From Kiritimatiellia bacterium (lineage in GTDB: Bacteria; Verrucomicrobiota; Kiritimatiellia; RFP12; UBA1067), in the NCBI GenBank assembly GCA_017479035.1, contig JAFVCR010000201.1:1-7281 (forward strand): DNA of 7,281 nucleotides. Reading direction: 5' to 3'. The translations under genes were made by a program, and so were the position numbers. Every line of letters begins with the position of its first letter. Position 1 is the stretch's first letter. The notes beneath the pieces were generated by a model, which made no database searches, was not told where the DNA came from, and saw nothing but the letters and a program-made list of their open reading frames with translations. Of this stretch, positions 1-5,620 are shown in pieces.

Positions 1-570
1 CACCCACAGTGCTTCGGCTATAGATGGCGTGAGCTGCCATCCCATGTATTTTGCAAAACGCCACACCACCACCGCCGCCGCAGTCGCATCGGGGTCGATC
101 ACGGAGACATCGCCGAAATCCTCACAGGATAGATGATGGTCGAAAGCGACAACCGGGATTTTCTGCACAAACGGGCGCACTTCCTGCGGTAGGCGTTCCA
201 CGTTTGCGCAGTCCACGGTCACAAGCAAGTCGAAGCGCTTGCGGCGTATGCGCTTGAGCGGCAGAAACTCCTTCGTGCCTTTGAGAAACGCCATTTTTCC
301 GAGGGATTTGATGTCCGCCGCCGCCACTGCATCCACCCCCTGCGCCTTGAGCCATTCTACCACGGCTATCATCGAGCCGATCGAATCGCCGTCCGGGCTC
401 AAATGCCCCGACACAAGCACCTTTTTCTTGCCGTCGATGAGTTGCGCCACCTTGGCGAACAATTCCTCGTCTTGGCGAGCCGGTGCTTGAGTGCCATCCG
501 CCATCTCCGCCGGCATCTCTGCATCGTGCGTTTCGCCCGCAGCTTCAATTTCGTCTACTGGTTGTTCCAT
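1..570 (-). CDS. DHH-family phosphoesterase (NrnA-like), N-terminal part, cut by window edge
   Basis: Only the first 190 codons are present. The order of motifs is that of the DHH phosphoesterases, whose NrnA branch degrades very short RNA oligomers or cyclic-dinucleotide products and removes the 3' phosphate of pAp. Visible motifs are GHLSPDGDSIGS (residues 55-66, metal ligands H56, D60, D62), VTVDCAN (118-123, D120), FDHH (143-146) and the following IDPDATAAA segment. The C-terminal DHHA1 substrate-binding domain should lie beyond the left edge and cannot be judged. The ATG at 568-570 lies inside the end of ruvB (16-base overlap) and has GGGAG nine bases upstream, which favours it. It leaves an acidic leader of about 45 residues before the first core strand; later ATG codons (residues 20 and 23) would give a more usual N-terminus. 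Last gene visible in the minus-strand block. The family call is firm; the exact substrate is inference. Confidence 0.88.
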   Translation of the reverse strand, partial: MEQPVDEIEAAGETHDAEMPAEMADGTQAPARQDEELFAKVAQLIDGKKKVLVSGHLSPDGDSIGSMIAVVEWLKAQGVDAVAAADIKSLGKMAFLKGTKEFLPLKRIRRKRFDLLVTVDCANVERLPQEVRPFVQKIPVVAFDHHLSCEDFGDVSVIDPDATAAAVVVWRFAKYMGWQLTPSIAEALWV

Positions 571-1574
571 AAAGGCAGGCTCCCGCTCCCCATTCCGAGT
601 TTTGCAAACGCCTTTTGCGTAGCAACGCGTCCCTTCTGGGTGCGCTCAATATATCCGTTCATTATCAAAAACGGCTCGTACGCTTCTTCGATGGTGTCCG
701 GCTCTTCGCCCACGGATACCGCAATAGTGCCAAGCCCCACCGGGCCGCCGCCAAACTTCACGCAGATCGTCTCCAGAATGCGCACGTCCATTTCATCCAG
801 CCCGTCCTCCTCTATCTCAAGAAGAGCAAGAGAGTCCACCGCCACTTTGCCGGTGATGATATTGTCGGCGCGGATTTGCGCGTAATCGCGCACACGCCGC
901 AGGAGATTATTGGCGATGCGCGGCGTGCCGCGCGAACGGCGGGCGATTTCCATCGCGCCGCCACGCTCCACGCCCACGCCAAGTTTTGCCGCGCTTTTTT
1001 CCACTATGTCCGCAAGTTGCTCCGCACGATAGTAGTCAAGCCTGTTCACAAGCCCGAAACGCGCACGCAACGGCGCGGCGATTAGACCGATGCGGGTGGT
1101 GGCACCCACCAGCGTAAAACGCGGCAGATCCAGCCGAACACTGCGTGCATTGGGGCCCTGGTCTATCATTATGTCGATCGCAAAATCCTCCATTGCGGAA
1201 TAGAGGTATTCTTCAACAGTTTTCGCCATGCGATGGATTTCGTCTATGAACACAATATCGCCTGGTTCGAGGCTTGTGAGCAAACCTGCGAGGTCGCCGG
1301 GTTTGGAGAGTACAGGGCCGGATGTGGTTTTCACGCGTACGCCCATAGCCTCGCCAAGTATGTACGATAGCGTAGTTTTGCCAAGGCCGGGCGGCCCGGA
1401 GAAAAGGACGTGATCCAGCGTCTCGCCGCGCATCTTGGCAGCTTCAACTGCAAGCATGAGACGGTCGCGTATTTTGTCCTGCCCTACAAAATCGGAAAAC
1501 TGCGATGGACGCAACGTGTTGTCGAACACGCTGTTGCGCCGGTTTAGTTCGTCTGACGCGCGTTGATTGCTCAA
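555..1574 (-). CDS. ruvB: RuvB, Holliday junction branch migration ATPase
   Basis: RuvB is the hexameric AAA+ motor that, with RuvA, drives branch migration of Holliday junctions in recombinational repair. The 339-residue protein has the usual family length and all landmarks: Walker A SGPPGLGKT (59-67), Walker B VFIDEIH (108-114), sensor I VGATTR (156-161), the PLRARFG arginine-finger region (168-174), sensor II RGTPRIANNLLRR (215-227) and the C-terminal winged helix with KFGGGPVGL (273-281). No ATG fits. I chose the TTG at 1572-1574 because it gives the family's N-terminus (MSNQRASDEL), has GGGGGTG five bases upstream, and overlaps the stop of the preceding membrane-protein gene as TTGA, implying translational coupling. 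Reading further upstream in this frame gives only sequence antiparallel in style to no known domain. RuvA and RuvC are not in the window. The 3' end overlaps the DHH gene by 16 bases, so the last residues (SLPLWNNQ) also carry the next gene's start. Confidence 0.97.
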   Translation of the reverse strand: MSNQRASDELNRRNSVFDNTLRPSQFSDFVGQDKIRDRLMLAVEAAKMRGETLDHVLFSGPPGLGKTTLSYILGEAMGVRVKTTSGPVLSKPGDLAGLLTSLEPGDIVFIDEIHRMAKTVEEYLYSAMEDFAIDIMIDQGPNARSVRLDLPRFTLVGATTRIGLIAAPLRARFGLVNRLDYYRAEQLADIVEKSAAKLGVGVERGGAMEIARRSRGTPRIANNLLRRVRDYAQIRADNIITGKVAVDSLALLEIEEDGLDEMDVRILETICVKFGGGPVGLGTIAVSVGEEPDTIEEAYEPFLIMNGYIERTQKGRVATQKAFAKLGMGSGSLPLWNNQ

Positions 1575-2131
1575 AGGAACACCCCCAGTGCGGCATTGAG
1601 GACAAGTATCCCTCCCGCAGCGGCGAGAGTTGCAGCGAATATGCGGAAACGGGCGGGGGAAGCCGTGAGCCACGTCATCGCCCGGCGGATGTGCCACGGG
1701 TAGAACATGCCGAACATTCCAATTATCGCAAGAACGTAGCAAAACACCACCACCGGCAGTTTGCACGGCGAAGGCTCCATGCGCAGCAGCGGGAACACTT
1801 CGGCGGGCACAAGCATGAATATGGCGGACATGGCGCGTATGGGCAGCAGATTCGCCATCCACCATATCGTCAATACAGACAGCACCACCGCGAGTATCCA
1901 CAATTCGCCGGGGAATACCTTGAGGTAGCGGTCGAACACTTCAATGCCAATCGTATCGAGCTCATGCGCAGTCCACAGCCATGCGACAGGAACGAGGATG
2001 AATGATGCAATCTCCGCGCGCGCGAAAGCCATGAACCGTGCCGCCGCAGTTGAAGGTCTTGCGGCGGCCAATGCGCCCAACACCGCTAAAGGCAGGCCAA
2101 ACGTCAATGATAGCCAAATCATGCCTCTCAT
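1571..2131 (-). CDS. Uncharacterised integral membrane protein with about six helices
   Basis: I do not recognise the family. The 186-residue protein is mostly hydrophobic, with likely membrane segments near residues 5-24, 39-56, 77-96, 99-117, 123-146 and 161-184. There is no cleavable signal peptide and no obvious catalytic or metal motif. Charged loops carry HELDTIGIEVFDRY (56-69), a proline-rich turn PLLRMEPSPCK (114-124) and WHIRRAMTW (146-154). Aromatic residues are dense around 88-92 (TIWWM) and 139-146 (MFGMFYPW). It lies 67 bases after hydF and its stop overlaps the TTG start of ruvB, so it is expressed with both. The start is uncertain: I prefer the ATG at 2129-2131, though its ribosome site is weak. 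The next ATG at 2120-2122 has GAGAGG too close to it, and a TTG at 2204-2206 would overlap the end of hydF and add 25 polar residues. That it is a real gene is well supported by its composition and tight packing; its function is unknown. Confidence 0.8.
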   Translation of the reverse strand: MRGMIWLSLTFGLPLAVLGALAAARPSTAAARFMAFARAEIASFILVPVAWLWTAHELDTIGIEVFDRYLKVFPGELWILAVVLSVLTIWWMANLLPIRAMSAIFMLVPAEVFPLLRMEPSPCKLPVVVFCYVLAIIGMFGMFYPWHIRRAMTWLTASPARFRIFAATLAAAGGILVLNAALGVFL

Positions 2132-2198
2132 ACTACCATAATTACCCCGTTCATGCAAGAAGTTATCTCCCGCCCTTTCCCACGCACCTGCCGTGCAA

Positions 2199-3380
2199 TC
2201 ATGCAAACGGTTCGAGACTGCGGGAAAGTATCCCGTGCATGTGGGCTATGGCAAGCCCGTAGTTGACGACCGGCACGTTCTCGGCTGAGGCCTGCCGCAG
2301 CCGAGAAGCCATCGCGGCCGCATTCAGCATGCATCCGCCACAATGCACCACAAGGCGATACGGCGCAAGATCCTGTGGAAATTCGTTGCCGGAGGTGAAC
2401 TCGAATACAATTTTTGCACCTTTTGCGAATGCGGTTATCCATTTGGGGAGTTTTTCGGTGCCGATGTCCCCGCACTGGCGGTGGTGCGTGCAGCCTTCCG
2501 AAATCAGCACCCTGTCGCCGTCTTTGAGTGTTTCGAGTGTTTTCGCTCCGGCCGCAAGTTGCGCAAGGTCGCCCTTGTAGCGCGCAAAAAGTATCGAGAA
2601 AGACGTGAGCGGCTGCTCTTTCGGCAAAATGGAATCGACGCGCCCGAACACCTGCGAATCCGTCACCACTATGCGCGGCTTGCGCGGCAGCGATGCGTAA
2701 ATCGCCGCGAGTTCCTCCGGCTGGCACACGATGGCGGTGGCGTGTGCGCCTAGAATGTCCCGCAAAACCTGCTGCTGCGGCAGGATGATGCGCCCCTTCG
2801 GCGCGGCGGCATCTATCGGCACCACCATCATTGCAATATCGCCCTCGCAAAGCAGATCGGCGATGAGGTGCCGGGACTCTTTCGCGTTCGCCTTTGCGGT
2901 TTTGGCGATAAGTTCCTTGAGTCCGGCGATGTTCTGCCCTGTTTTGGATGAGACGCAAATGCCGTCCTTGCGGGCGCAAGGATGCAGGTCGGCCTTAGTA
3001 TATGCATTTACATACGGCACGCCGCGCTCTTGCAATTCCTTTTCGAGATCGTCAATCAGTGCACTCGCCGGTGCGGCGGCATCCCTGACGACAACGGCAA
3101 CATCTATCTGCGCGATGATTTCCCGCGCTTTTGCCACCCGCATCTTGCCGAGTTCGCCTTCGTCGTCAAGCCCGGGAGTGTCGATAATCACCACCGGCCC
3201 GAGCGGCAGCAATTCCATAGACTTGCGCACGGGGTCGGTGGTAGTGCCTTTTACATCGCTCACGAGCGCTAGATTCTGCCCAGTCACCGCATTCACGAGC
3301 GACGACTTCCCGGCATTGCGCAACCCGAAAAATCCTATCGCAACACGCTCTCCGGACGGTACTTCATTCATGGACGGCAC
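2199..3380 (-). CDS. hydF: HydF, [FeFe]-hydrogenase maturation GTPase and H-cluster scaffold
   Basis: HydF binds GTP and an Fe-S cluster and carries the 2Fe subcluster precursor made by HydG and HydE to apo-hydrogenase. With the chosen start it has 393 residues. The N-terminal G domain shows the P-loop GLRNAGKS (19-26), a G2 region KGTTTDP (44-50), G3 DTPG (67-70), a G4-like TKAD (128-131) and G5-like SSKTG (144-148). The C-terminal cluster domain has C297-T-H299 and, 46 residues after H299, H346-C347-G-G-C350, exactly the HydF signature CxHx46-53HCxxC. Start choice: the GTG at 3378-3380 lies seven bases after a perfect GAGGAG; an in-frame ATG at 3369-3371 would lose three residues and sit too far away. 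The gene starts 11 bases after the hydG stop, so the two are co-translated from one message. The usual Asn of the G4 motif NKxD is Thr here. Identification is firm. Confidence 0.96.
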   Translation of the reverse strand: MPSMNEVPSGERVAIGFFGLRNAGKSSLVNAVTGQNLALVSDVKGTTTDPVRKSMELLPLGPVVIIDTPGLDDEGELGKMRVAKAREIIAQIDVAVVVRDAAAPASALIDDLEKELQERGVPYVNAYTKADLHPCARKDGICVSSKTGQNIAGLKELIAKTAKANAKESRHLIADLLCEGDIAMMVVPIDAAAPKGRIILPQQQVLRDILGAHATAIVCQPEELAAIYASLPRKPRIVVTDSQVFGRVDSILPKEQPLTSFSILFARYKGDLAQLAAGAKTLETLKDGDRVLISEGCTHHRQCGDIGTEKLPKWITAFAKGAKIVFEFTSGNEFPQDLAPYRLVVHCGGCMLNAAAMASRLRQASAENVPVVNYGLAIAHMHGILSRSLEPFA

Positions 3381-3387
3381 GGCAAAA

Positions 3388-3393
3388 CTCCTC
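3388..3393 (-). promoter_or_regulatory. Ribosome binding site that fixes the GTG start of hydF
   Basis: On the minus strand the sequence reads GAGGAG, then seven bases (TTTTGCC), then GTG. It overlaps the last bases of the hydG stop codon region (stop at 3392-3394). The in-frame ATG three codons later would be 16 bases from the site, so the GTG is the better start. Confidence 0.75.
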
Positions 3394-4840
3394 AAAAACG
3401 GAAGTCGCGGCGGTTGGAGCCTTTGATCGCTTCGATGTTTTCGGCGGCGATCTGGCGCACCTTCTCTTTCGGGATGCGGTTCAATTCGTCCGCTATCATC
3501 TTGAAGCCGACCTCTTTCGTGGCAGGAGAGGCGTAATCGACGAGATATTCCGTGAGCGTCATTAGCGCGTTGGGATGGCAGCAATTGAGAATCTGCCCGC
3601 TCTTGCAAAGGCTCATGAACCTGTCGCCAGTGCGTCCTTCACGATAGCAGGCGGTGCAGAAGGACGGGATGTGGCCACTTTCCATGAGCCAACGCACGAC
3701 ATCGTCCAGCGTGCGCTGGTCGGAAACATCGAACTGTTCAGTGTCGTGCGGGCGAGCCTCCTGCGTGTAGCCACCCACCGACGTGCGCGAGCCGCCGGAT
3801 ACTTGCGAAACGCCCACGCGCAGCATCTTCGAGCGCACGGCCTCGCTTTCGCGGGTGGATACTATCATGCCCGTGTAAGGGACGGCGAGGCGGATGCAGG
3901 CGGCGATTTTGGTGAATGTTTCGTCCGAAATGCCGTTGTCGAACGAGTCGTGGTCGATGTCGTCGGCCTTTTTCACACGAGGGACGCTAATCGTGTGCGG
4001 GCCTACGCCGTGGACGGCTTCGAGGTGTTCGGCGTGCATGATGAGCCCGGCGAACTCGTATTTGTAGCCCTCGAGGCCGAAAAGAACGCCAAGCCCCACA
4101 TCGTCGATGCCGCCTTGCATGGCGCGGTCCATCGCTTCGGTGTGGTAGTTGTAGTCGTGCTTGGGGCCCGTGGGGTGGAGTTCCTCGTAGCGTTTTTTGT
4201 TGTAGGTCTCCTGGAAAAGGATGTATGTGCCGATGCCAGCGTCCTTGAGTTTCCGGTAGTTTTCCACCGTCGTAGCGGCGATGTTGACGTTCACGCGGCG
4301 GATGTCACCATTCTTGTGGTGGACGGAGTATATGGTTTTGATGCAGTCGAGGATGTATTCTATAGGGTTGTTCTTGGGGTCTTCACCTGCCTCGATTGCA
4401 AGACGCTTGTGACCCATGTCCTGCAAGGCTATAACCTCGGCCTTGACCTCCTCCTGCGTGAGTTTCTTGCGCGGCATCGTCTTGTTCTTGAGATGGTAGG
4501 GACAGTAGAGGCAGCCGTTGATGCAGTAGTTGGAAAGATACAGCGGCGCGAAGATCACAATGCGGTTACCGTAGAAAGCAAGTTTAATTTCCTCGGCGGC
4601 GGCGTACATCTTCTCTACAAGGTCGGGTTCGTCGCAAGCGAGAAGGACGCTCGCCTCGCGGTGCGTCAATCCCGCGCAGACGCATCCGTTCCCTTTCTTG
4701 ACGGGTCGCGCCTTCTCTATTATCGACTCTATCAGCGCGCGGTTCGCCTTGTTGGCTTCGGCATATTCCAGCGTGGCGCGTATTTCGGCGTCGTTTATGA
4801 ACTCGTCTGCGATGGACGAGGATGCATCGTACTTGAACAT
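3392..4840 (-). CDS. hydG: HydG, radical SAM tyrosine lyase of [FeFe]-hydrogenase maturation
   Basis: HydG cleaves tyrosine with S-adenosylmethionine to p-cresol and dehydroglycine and turns the latter into CO and cyanide bound to iron, the building unit of the hydrogenase H-cluster. The 482-residue protein has the HydG radical SAM motif C106-INGC110-LYC113 (CX3CX2C) in the segment APLYLSNYCINGCLYCPYH. It also has the C-terminal motif that binds the second, iron-bearing auxiliary cluster: C395-TA-C398 followed by 22 residues and C421 (CX2CX22C). This second motif separates HydG from ThiH, the related tyrosine lyase of thiamine synthesis. Length is normal and no key residue is missing. The ATG at 4838-4840 is preceded by AGAAGG at five bases. 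First gene of the minus-strand block, with a promoter about 30 bases upstream of the start codon and hydF 11 bases downstream. HydE and hydrogenase genes are not in the window. Confidence 0.98.
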   Translation of the reverse strand: MFKYDASSSIADEFINDAEIRATLEYAEANKANRALIESIIEKARPVKKGNGCVCAGLTHREASVLLACDEPDLVEKMYAAAEEIKLAFYGNRIVIFAPLYLSNYCINGCLYCPYHLKNKTMPRKKLTQEEVKAEVIALQDMGHKRLAIEAGEDPKNNPIEYILDCIKTIYSVHHKNGDIRRVNVNIAATTVENYRKLKDAGIGTYILFQETYNKKRYEELHPTGPKHDYNYHTEAMDRAMQGGIDDVGLGVLFGLEGYKYEFAGLIMHAEHLEAVHGVGPHTISVPRVKKADDIDHDSFDNGISDETFTKIAACIRLAVPYTGMIVSTRESEAVRSKMLRVGVSQVSGGSRTSVGGYTQEARPHDTEQFDVSDQRTLDDVVRWLMESGHIPSFCTACYREGRTGDRFMSLCKSGQILNCCHPNALMTLTEYLVDYASPATKEVGFKMIADELNRIPKEKVRQIAAENIEAIKGSNRRDFRF

Positions 4841-4869
4841 TTGAACCTTCTTCTCGTTTATTGCGGTTC

Positions 4870-4900
4870 ATTATACCACTTTTTCCCGCGTTTGTGTAAA
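4870..4900 (-). promoter_or_regulatory. Promoter of the hydG-hydF block
   Basis: On the minus strand the -10 box is a perfect TATAAT (4870-4875) preceded by TGG, which makes it an extended -10. A TTTACA (4895-4900), five of six bases matching the sigma-70 -35 consensus, lies 19 bases upstream; the long spacer is tolerable with an extended -10. Transcription would begin near 4863, giving a leader of about 20 bases before the hydG ATG. Confidence 0.72.
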
Positions 4901-4908
4901 ATTTTTAC
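4896..4908. promoter_or_regulatory. 13-base palindrome over the hydG -35 box, possible operator
   Basis: The sequence GTAAAATTTTTAC is a perfect inverted repeat of six bases around a single central base. It overlaps the -35 element of the hydG promoter, a typical place for a repressor site. The AT-rich core could also arise by chance or serve as an UP-like element. No known regulator is assigned. Confidence 0.3.
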
Positions 4909-4939
4909 GACATATTTATACTTGCGCACCGCGCCGGGA

Positions 4940-4958
4940 TATTATGGAATAATGCCAT
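4940..4958 (+). promoter_or_regulatory. Candidate promoter for a plus-strand transcript in the intergenic region
   Basis: TGGAATAATGCCAT (4945-4958) matches the rpmH promoter's -10 and start region TGGTAGAATGCCAT (5358-5371) at 12 of 14 positions, including the extended TGG and the bases after the -10 box. An overlapping TATTAT lies at 4940-4945. The weak point is the -35: the only candidate, TTGCGC at 4922-4927, is 20 bases from AATAAT, which is too far for a standard promoter. Transcription would start near 4960. Confidence 0.38.
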
Positions 4959-5216
4959 ATAGTTCGTGCCGGGAGGCATGGACGCTTTTACGGAAATCGT
5001 GGTCAATCGTTTGCCCGACATTTATGCATCGTTATGAAGACTGTGATGGGATGGTTGCACGGCGTGCGCGGCGCATTCGCGTGCTGGAGCGAGGCGGAGG
5101 GGGAACTGCTCTTTCCCAAATGCGGTTACGATGCAGACGAAACCGCACCACGCGGGCGGAGATTCCCCGCTAGGCGACTTCTCCTTGATATTCCGAAAGT
5201 ATGCGGCTTCCTGTCC

Positions 5217-5262
5217 AAAAATTTGGTAGTTCGAATTAATCTATTTGAAAGACCAAATTTTT
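5217..5262. repeat. Long AT-rich inverted repeat (11-pair stem plus inner stem)
   Basis: AAAAATTTGGT (5217-5227) and ACCAAATTTTT (5252-5262) are perfect inverse complements. Inside them, after two facing A/G mismatches, TTCGAAT (5230-5236) pairs with ATTTGAA (5243-5249) with one G-T pair, leaving a six-base loop. The arms carry A and T runs at their outer ends, so the element could act as a weak terminator in both directions between the divergent blocks. It is markedly AT-rich within GC-rich surroundings. Confidence 0.6.
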
Positions 5263-5289
5263 TGCACGCAATGTTGTACGCAGATGGCG

Positions 5290-5316
5290 GCGCAAAGGCG
5301 CATACTTGCGCTTTTT
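5290..5316 (+). terminator. Intrinsic terminator upstream of the rpmH promoter
   Basis: GCGCAA (5290-5295) pairs with TTGCGC (5306-5311) around a ten-base loop and is followed at once by five T (5312-5316), with more T runs at 5324-5328. It lies on the plus strand ahead of the rpmH promoter, so it would end a transcript arriving from the left, not rpmH. The six-pair stem is short. Confidence 0.45.
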
Positions 5317-5337
5317 ACTCGAATTTTTGCGCAGGGG

Positions 5338-5366
5338 TTGCAAAATAGGCGTTTTTTTGGTAGAAT
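5338..5366 (+). promoter_or_regulatory. Promoter of the rpmH-rnpA-yidD-yidC cluster
   Basis: TTGCAA (5338-5343) and TAGAAT (5361-5366) are 17 bases apart, the optimal sigma-70 spacing, and the -10 box has the extended TGG just before it. The predicted start near 5373 leaves a leader of about 30 bases before the rpmH ATG. Confidence 0.75.
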
Positions 5367-5402
5367 GCCATCTCAATTTGACCAACAACAAGGAAGCAGA
5401 AA

Positions 5403-5540
5403 ATGAAAATGATGTGGCAGCCCAGCAAAATCAAACGCGCGCGCAAAATAGGTTTCCGCGCACGCAAGGCAACGAAGGGCGGGCGCAAAGTGCTTGCAAA
5501 TCGCCGTCGCCAGGGTCGCAAACGCCTCACGCAGGTCTAA
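5403..5540 (+). CDS. rpmH: Ribosomal protein L34 (bL34)
   Basis: L34 is a small, very basic protein of the large ribosomal subunit. The 45 residues read MKMMWQPSKIKRARKIGFRA followed by RKATKGGRKVLANRRRQGRK and RLTQV, matching the family's QPSxxKRxRxxGFRxR, the ATKxGRKVLxxRRxxGRKRL tail and the usual length of about 44. The ATG at 5403-5405 has AGGA eight bases upstream; starting at the next Met would lose the two residues that family members keep before the QPS motif. It is the first gene after the promoter at 5338-5366 and heads the order L34, RNase P protein, YidD, YidC, which is conserved across most bacteria. dnaA, often nearby, is not next to it here: upstream lies the divergent hydG. 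Confidence 0.97.
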   Translation: MKMMWQPSKIKRARKIGFRARKATKGGRKVLANRRRQGRKRLTQV

Positions 5541-5562
5541 CAATAAAATAGCCGTTGAGGTT

Positions 5563-5608
5563 TTGCGGTTTGCCGTTGTTCTGCGGGGTTGCAAACTGCA
5601 AACCGCAA
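5563..5608 (+). repeat. 11-base inverted repeat in front of rnpA
   Basis: TTGCGGTTTGC (5563-5573) and GCAAACCGCAA (5598-5608) are perfect inverse complements with a 24-base loop. A second GCAAAC at 5591-5596 could pair with the same left arm, giving a competing hairpin. No T run follows, so this is not a standard terminator. Its position between the rpmH stop and the probable rnpA ATG (5621) suggests a message-level control or processing site; that role is inference. Confidence 0.5.
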
Positions 5609-5620
5609 CGGCAGAGCGCC

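Larger units (their letters stand above)
4960..5316 (+). ncRNA. Possible structured non-coding RNA between hydG and rpmH
   Basis: This stretch holds no convincing protein gene but is framed by a promoter-like box (4945-4958) and an intrinsic terminator (5290-5316). It contains a series of perfect or near-perfect hairpins: a six-pair stem with a GGGA (GNRA-type) tetraloop at 4965-4980, GGGAA/TTCCC at 5101-5117, a seven-pair stem 5121-5127/5141-5147, GCGGG/CCCGC at 5152-5170, and the long AT-rich inverted repeat 5217-5262. The length of about 357 bases suggested tmRNA or RNase P RNA, but I see none of their conserved sequences, nor those of SRP RNA or 6S RNA. It could instead be a decayed gene or plain spacer with chance hairpins. 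Everything beyond the hairpins themselves is inference. Confidence 0.28.

Noticed and set aside
1575..1901. Upstream extension of the ruvB frame to a GTG at 1901
   Set aside because: It overlaps the membrane-protein gene completely in another frame, has no similarity to RuvB, and the TTG at 1574 has a good ribosome site.
2128..2979. A 283-codon minus-strand open frame overlapping hydF
   Set aside because: It is out of frame with hydF, Arg/His-rich and without any domain; hydF explains the region.
3381..3608. Upstream extension of the hydF frame
   Set aside because: It would lie wholly inside hydG, is arginine-rich noise, and the GTG at 3380 has an ideal ribosome site.
4892..4912. Resemblance to a Rex redox-regulator site (TTGTG at the left end)
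   Set aside because: Only the left half-site matches; the right half at the required spacing does not.
4978..5037. A 19-codon frame with GGGAGG just ahead, ending in an ATGA overlap with the next ATG
   Set aside because: The ribosome site is only one base from the ATG and both lie inside the GGGA-tetraloop hairpin; there is no sign of codon conservation that I can test.
3575..5173. A 532-codon open frame on the plus strand opposite hydG
   Set aside because: It mirrors a certain hydG gene, is full of Val/Arg/Phe runs typical of antisense of GC-rich coding DNA, and has no recognisable domain.
5230..5236. TTCGAAT resembling the T-loop of a tRNA
   Set aside because: No acceptor, D or anticodon arms can be built around it on either strand; it is explained by the inverted repeat.
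5034..5348. A 104-codon plus-strand open frame in the spacer
   Set aside because: It runs through the long hairpin and terminator and into the -35 box of rpmH, has no ribosome site and no recognisable domain. A short ancient gene cannot be fully excluded.
4841..5402. Replication origin next to rpmH, as found in many bacteria
   Set aside because: I see no DnaA boxes (TTATCCACA or close variants) clustered here and no dnaA gene in the window.
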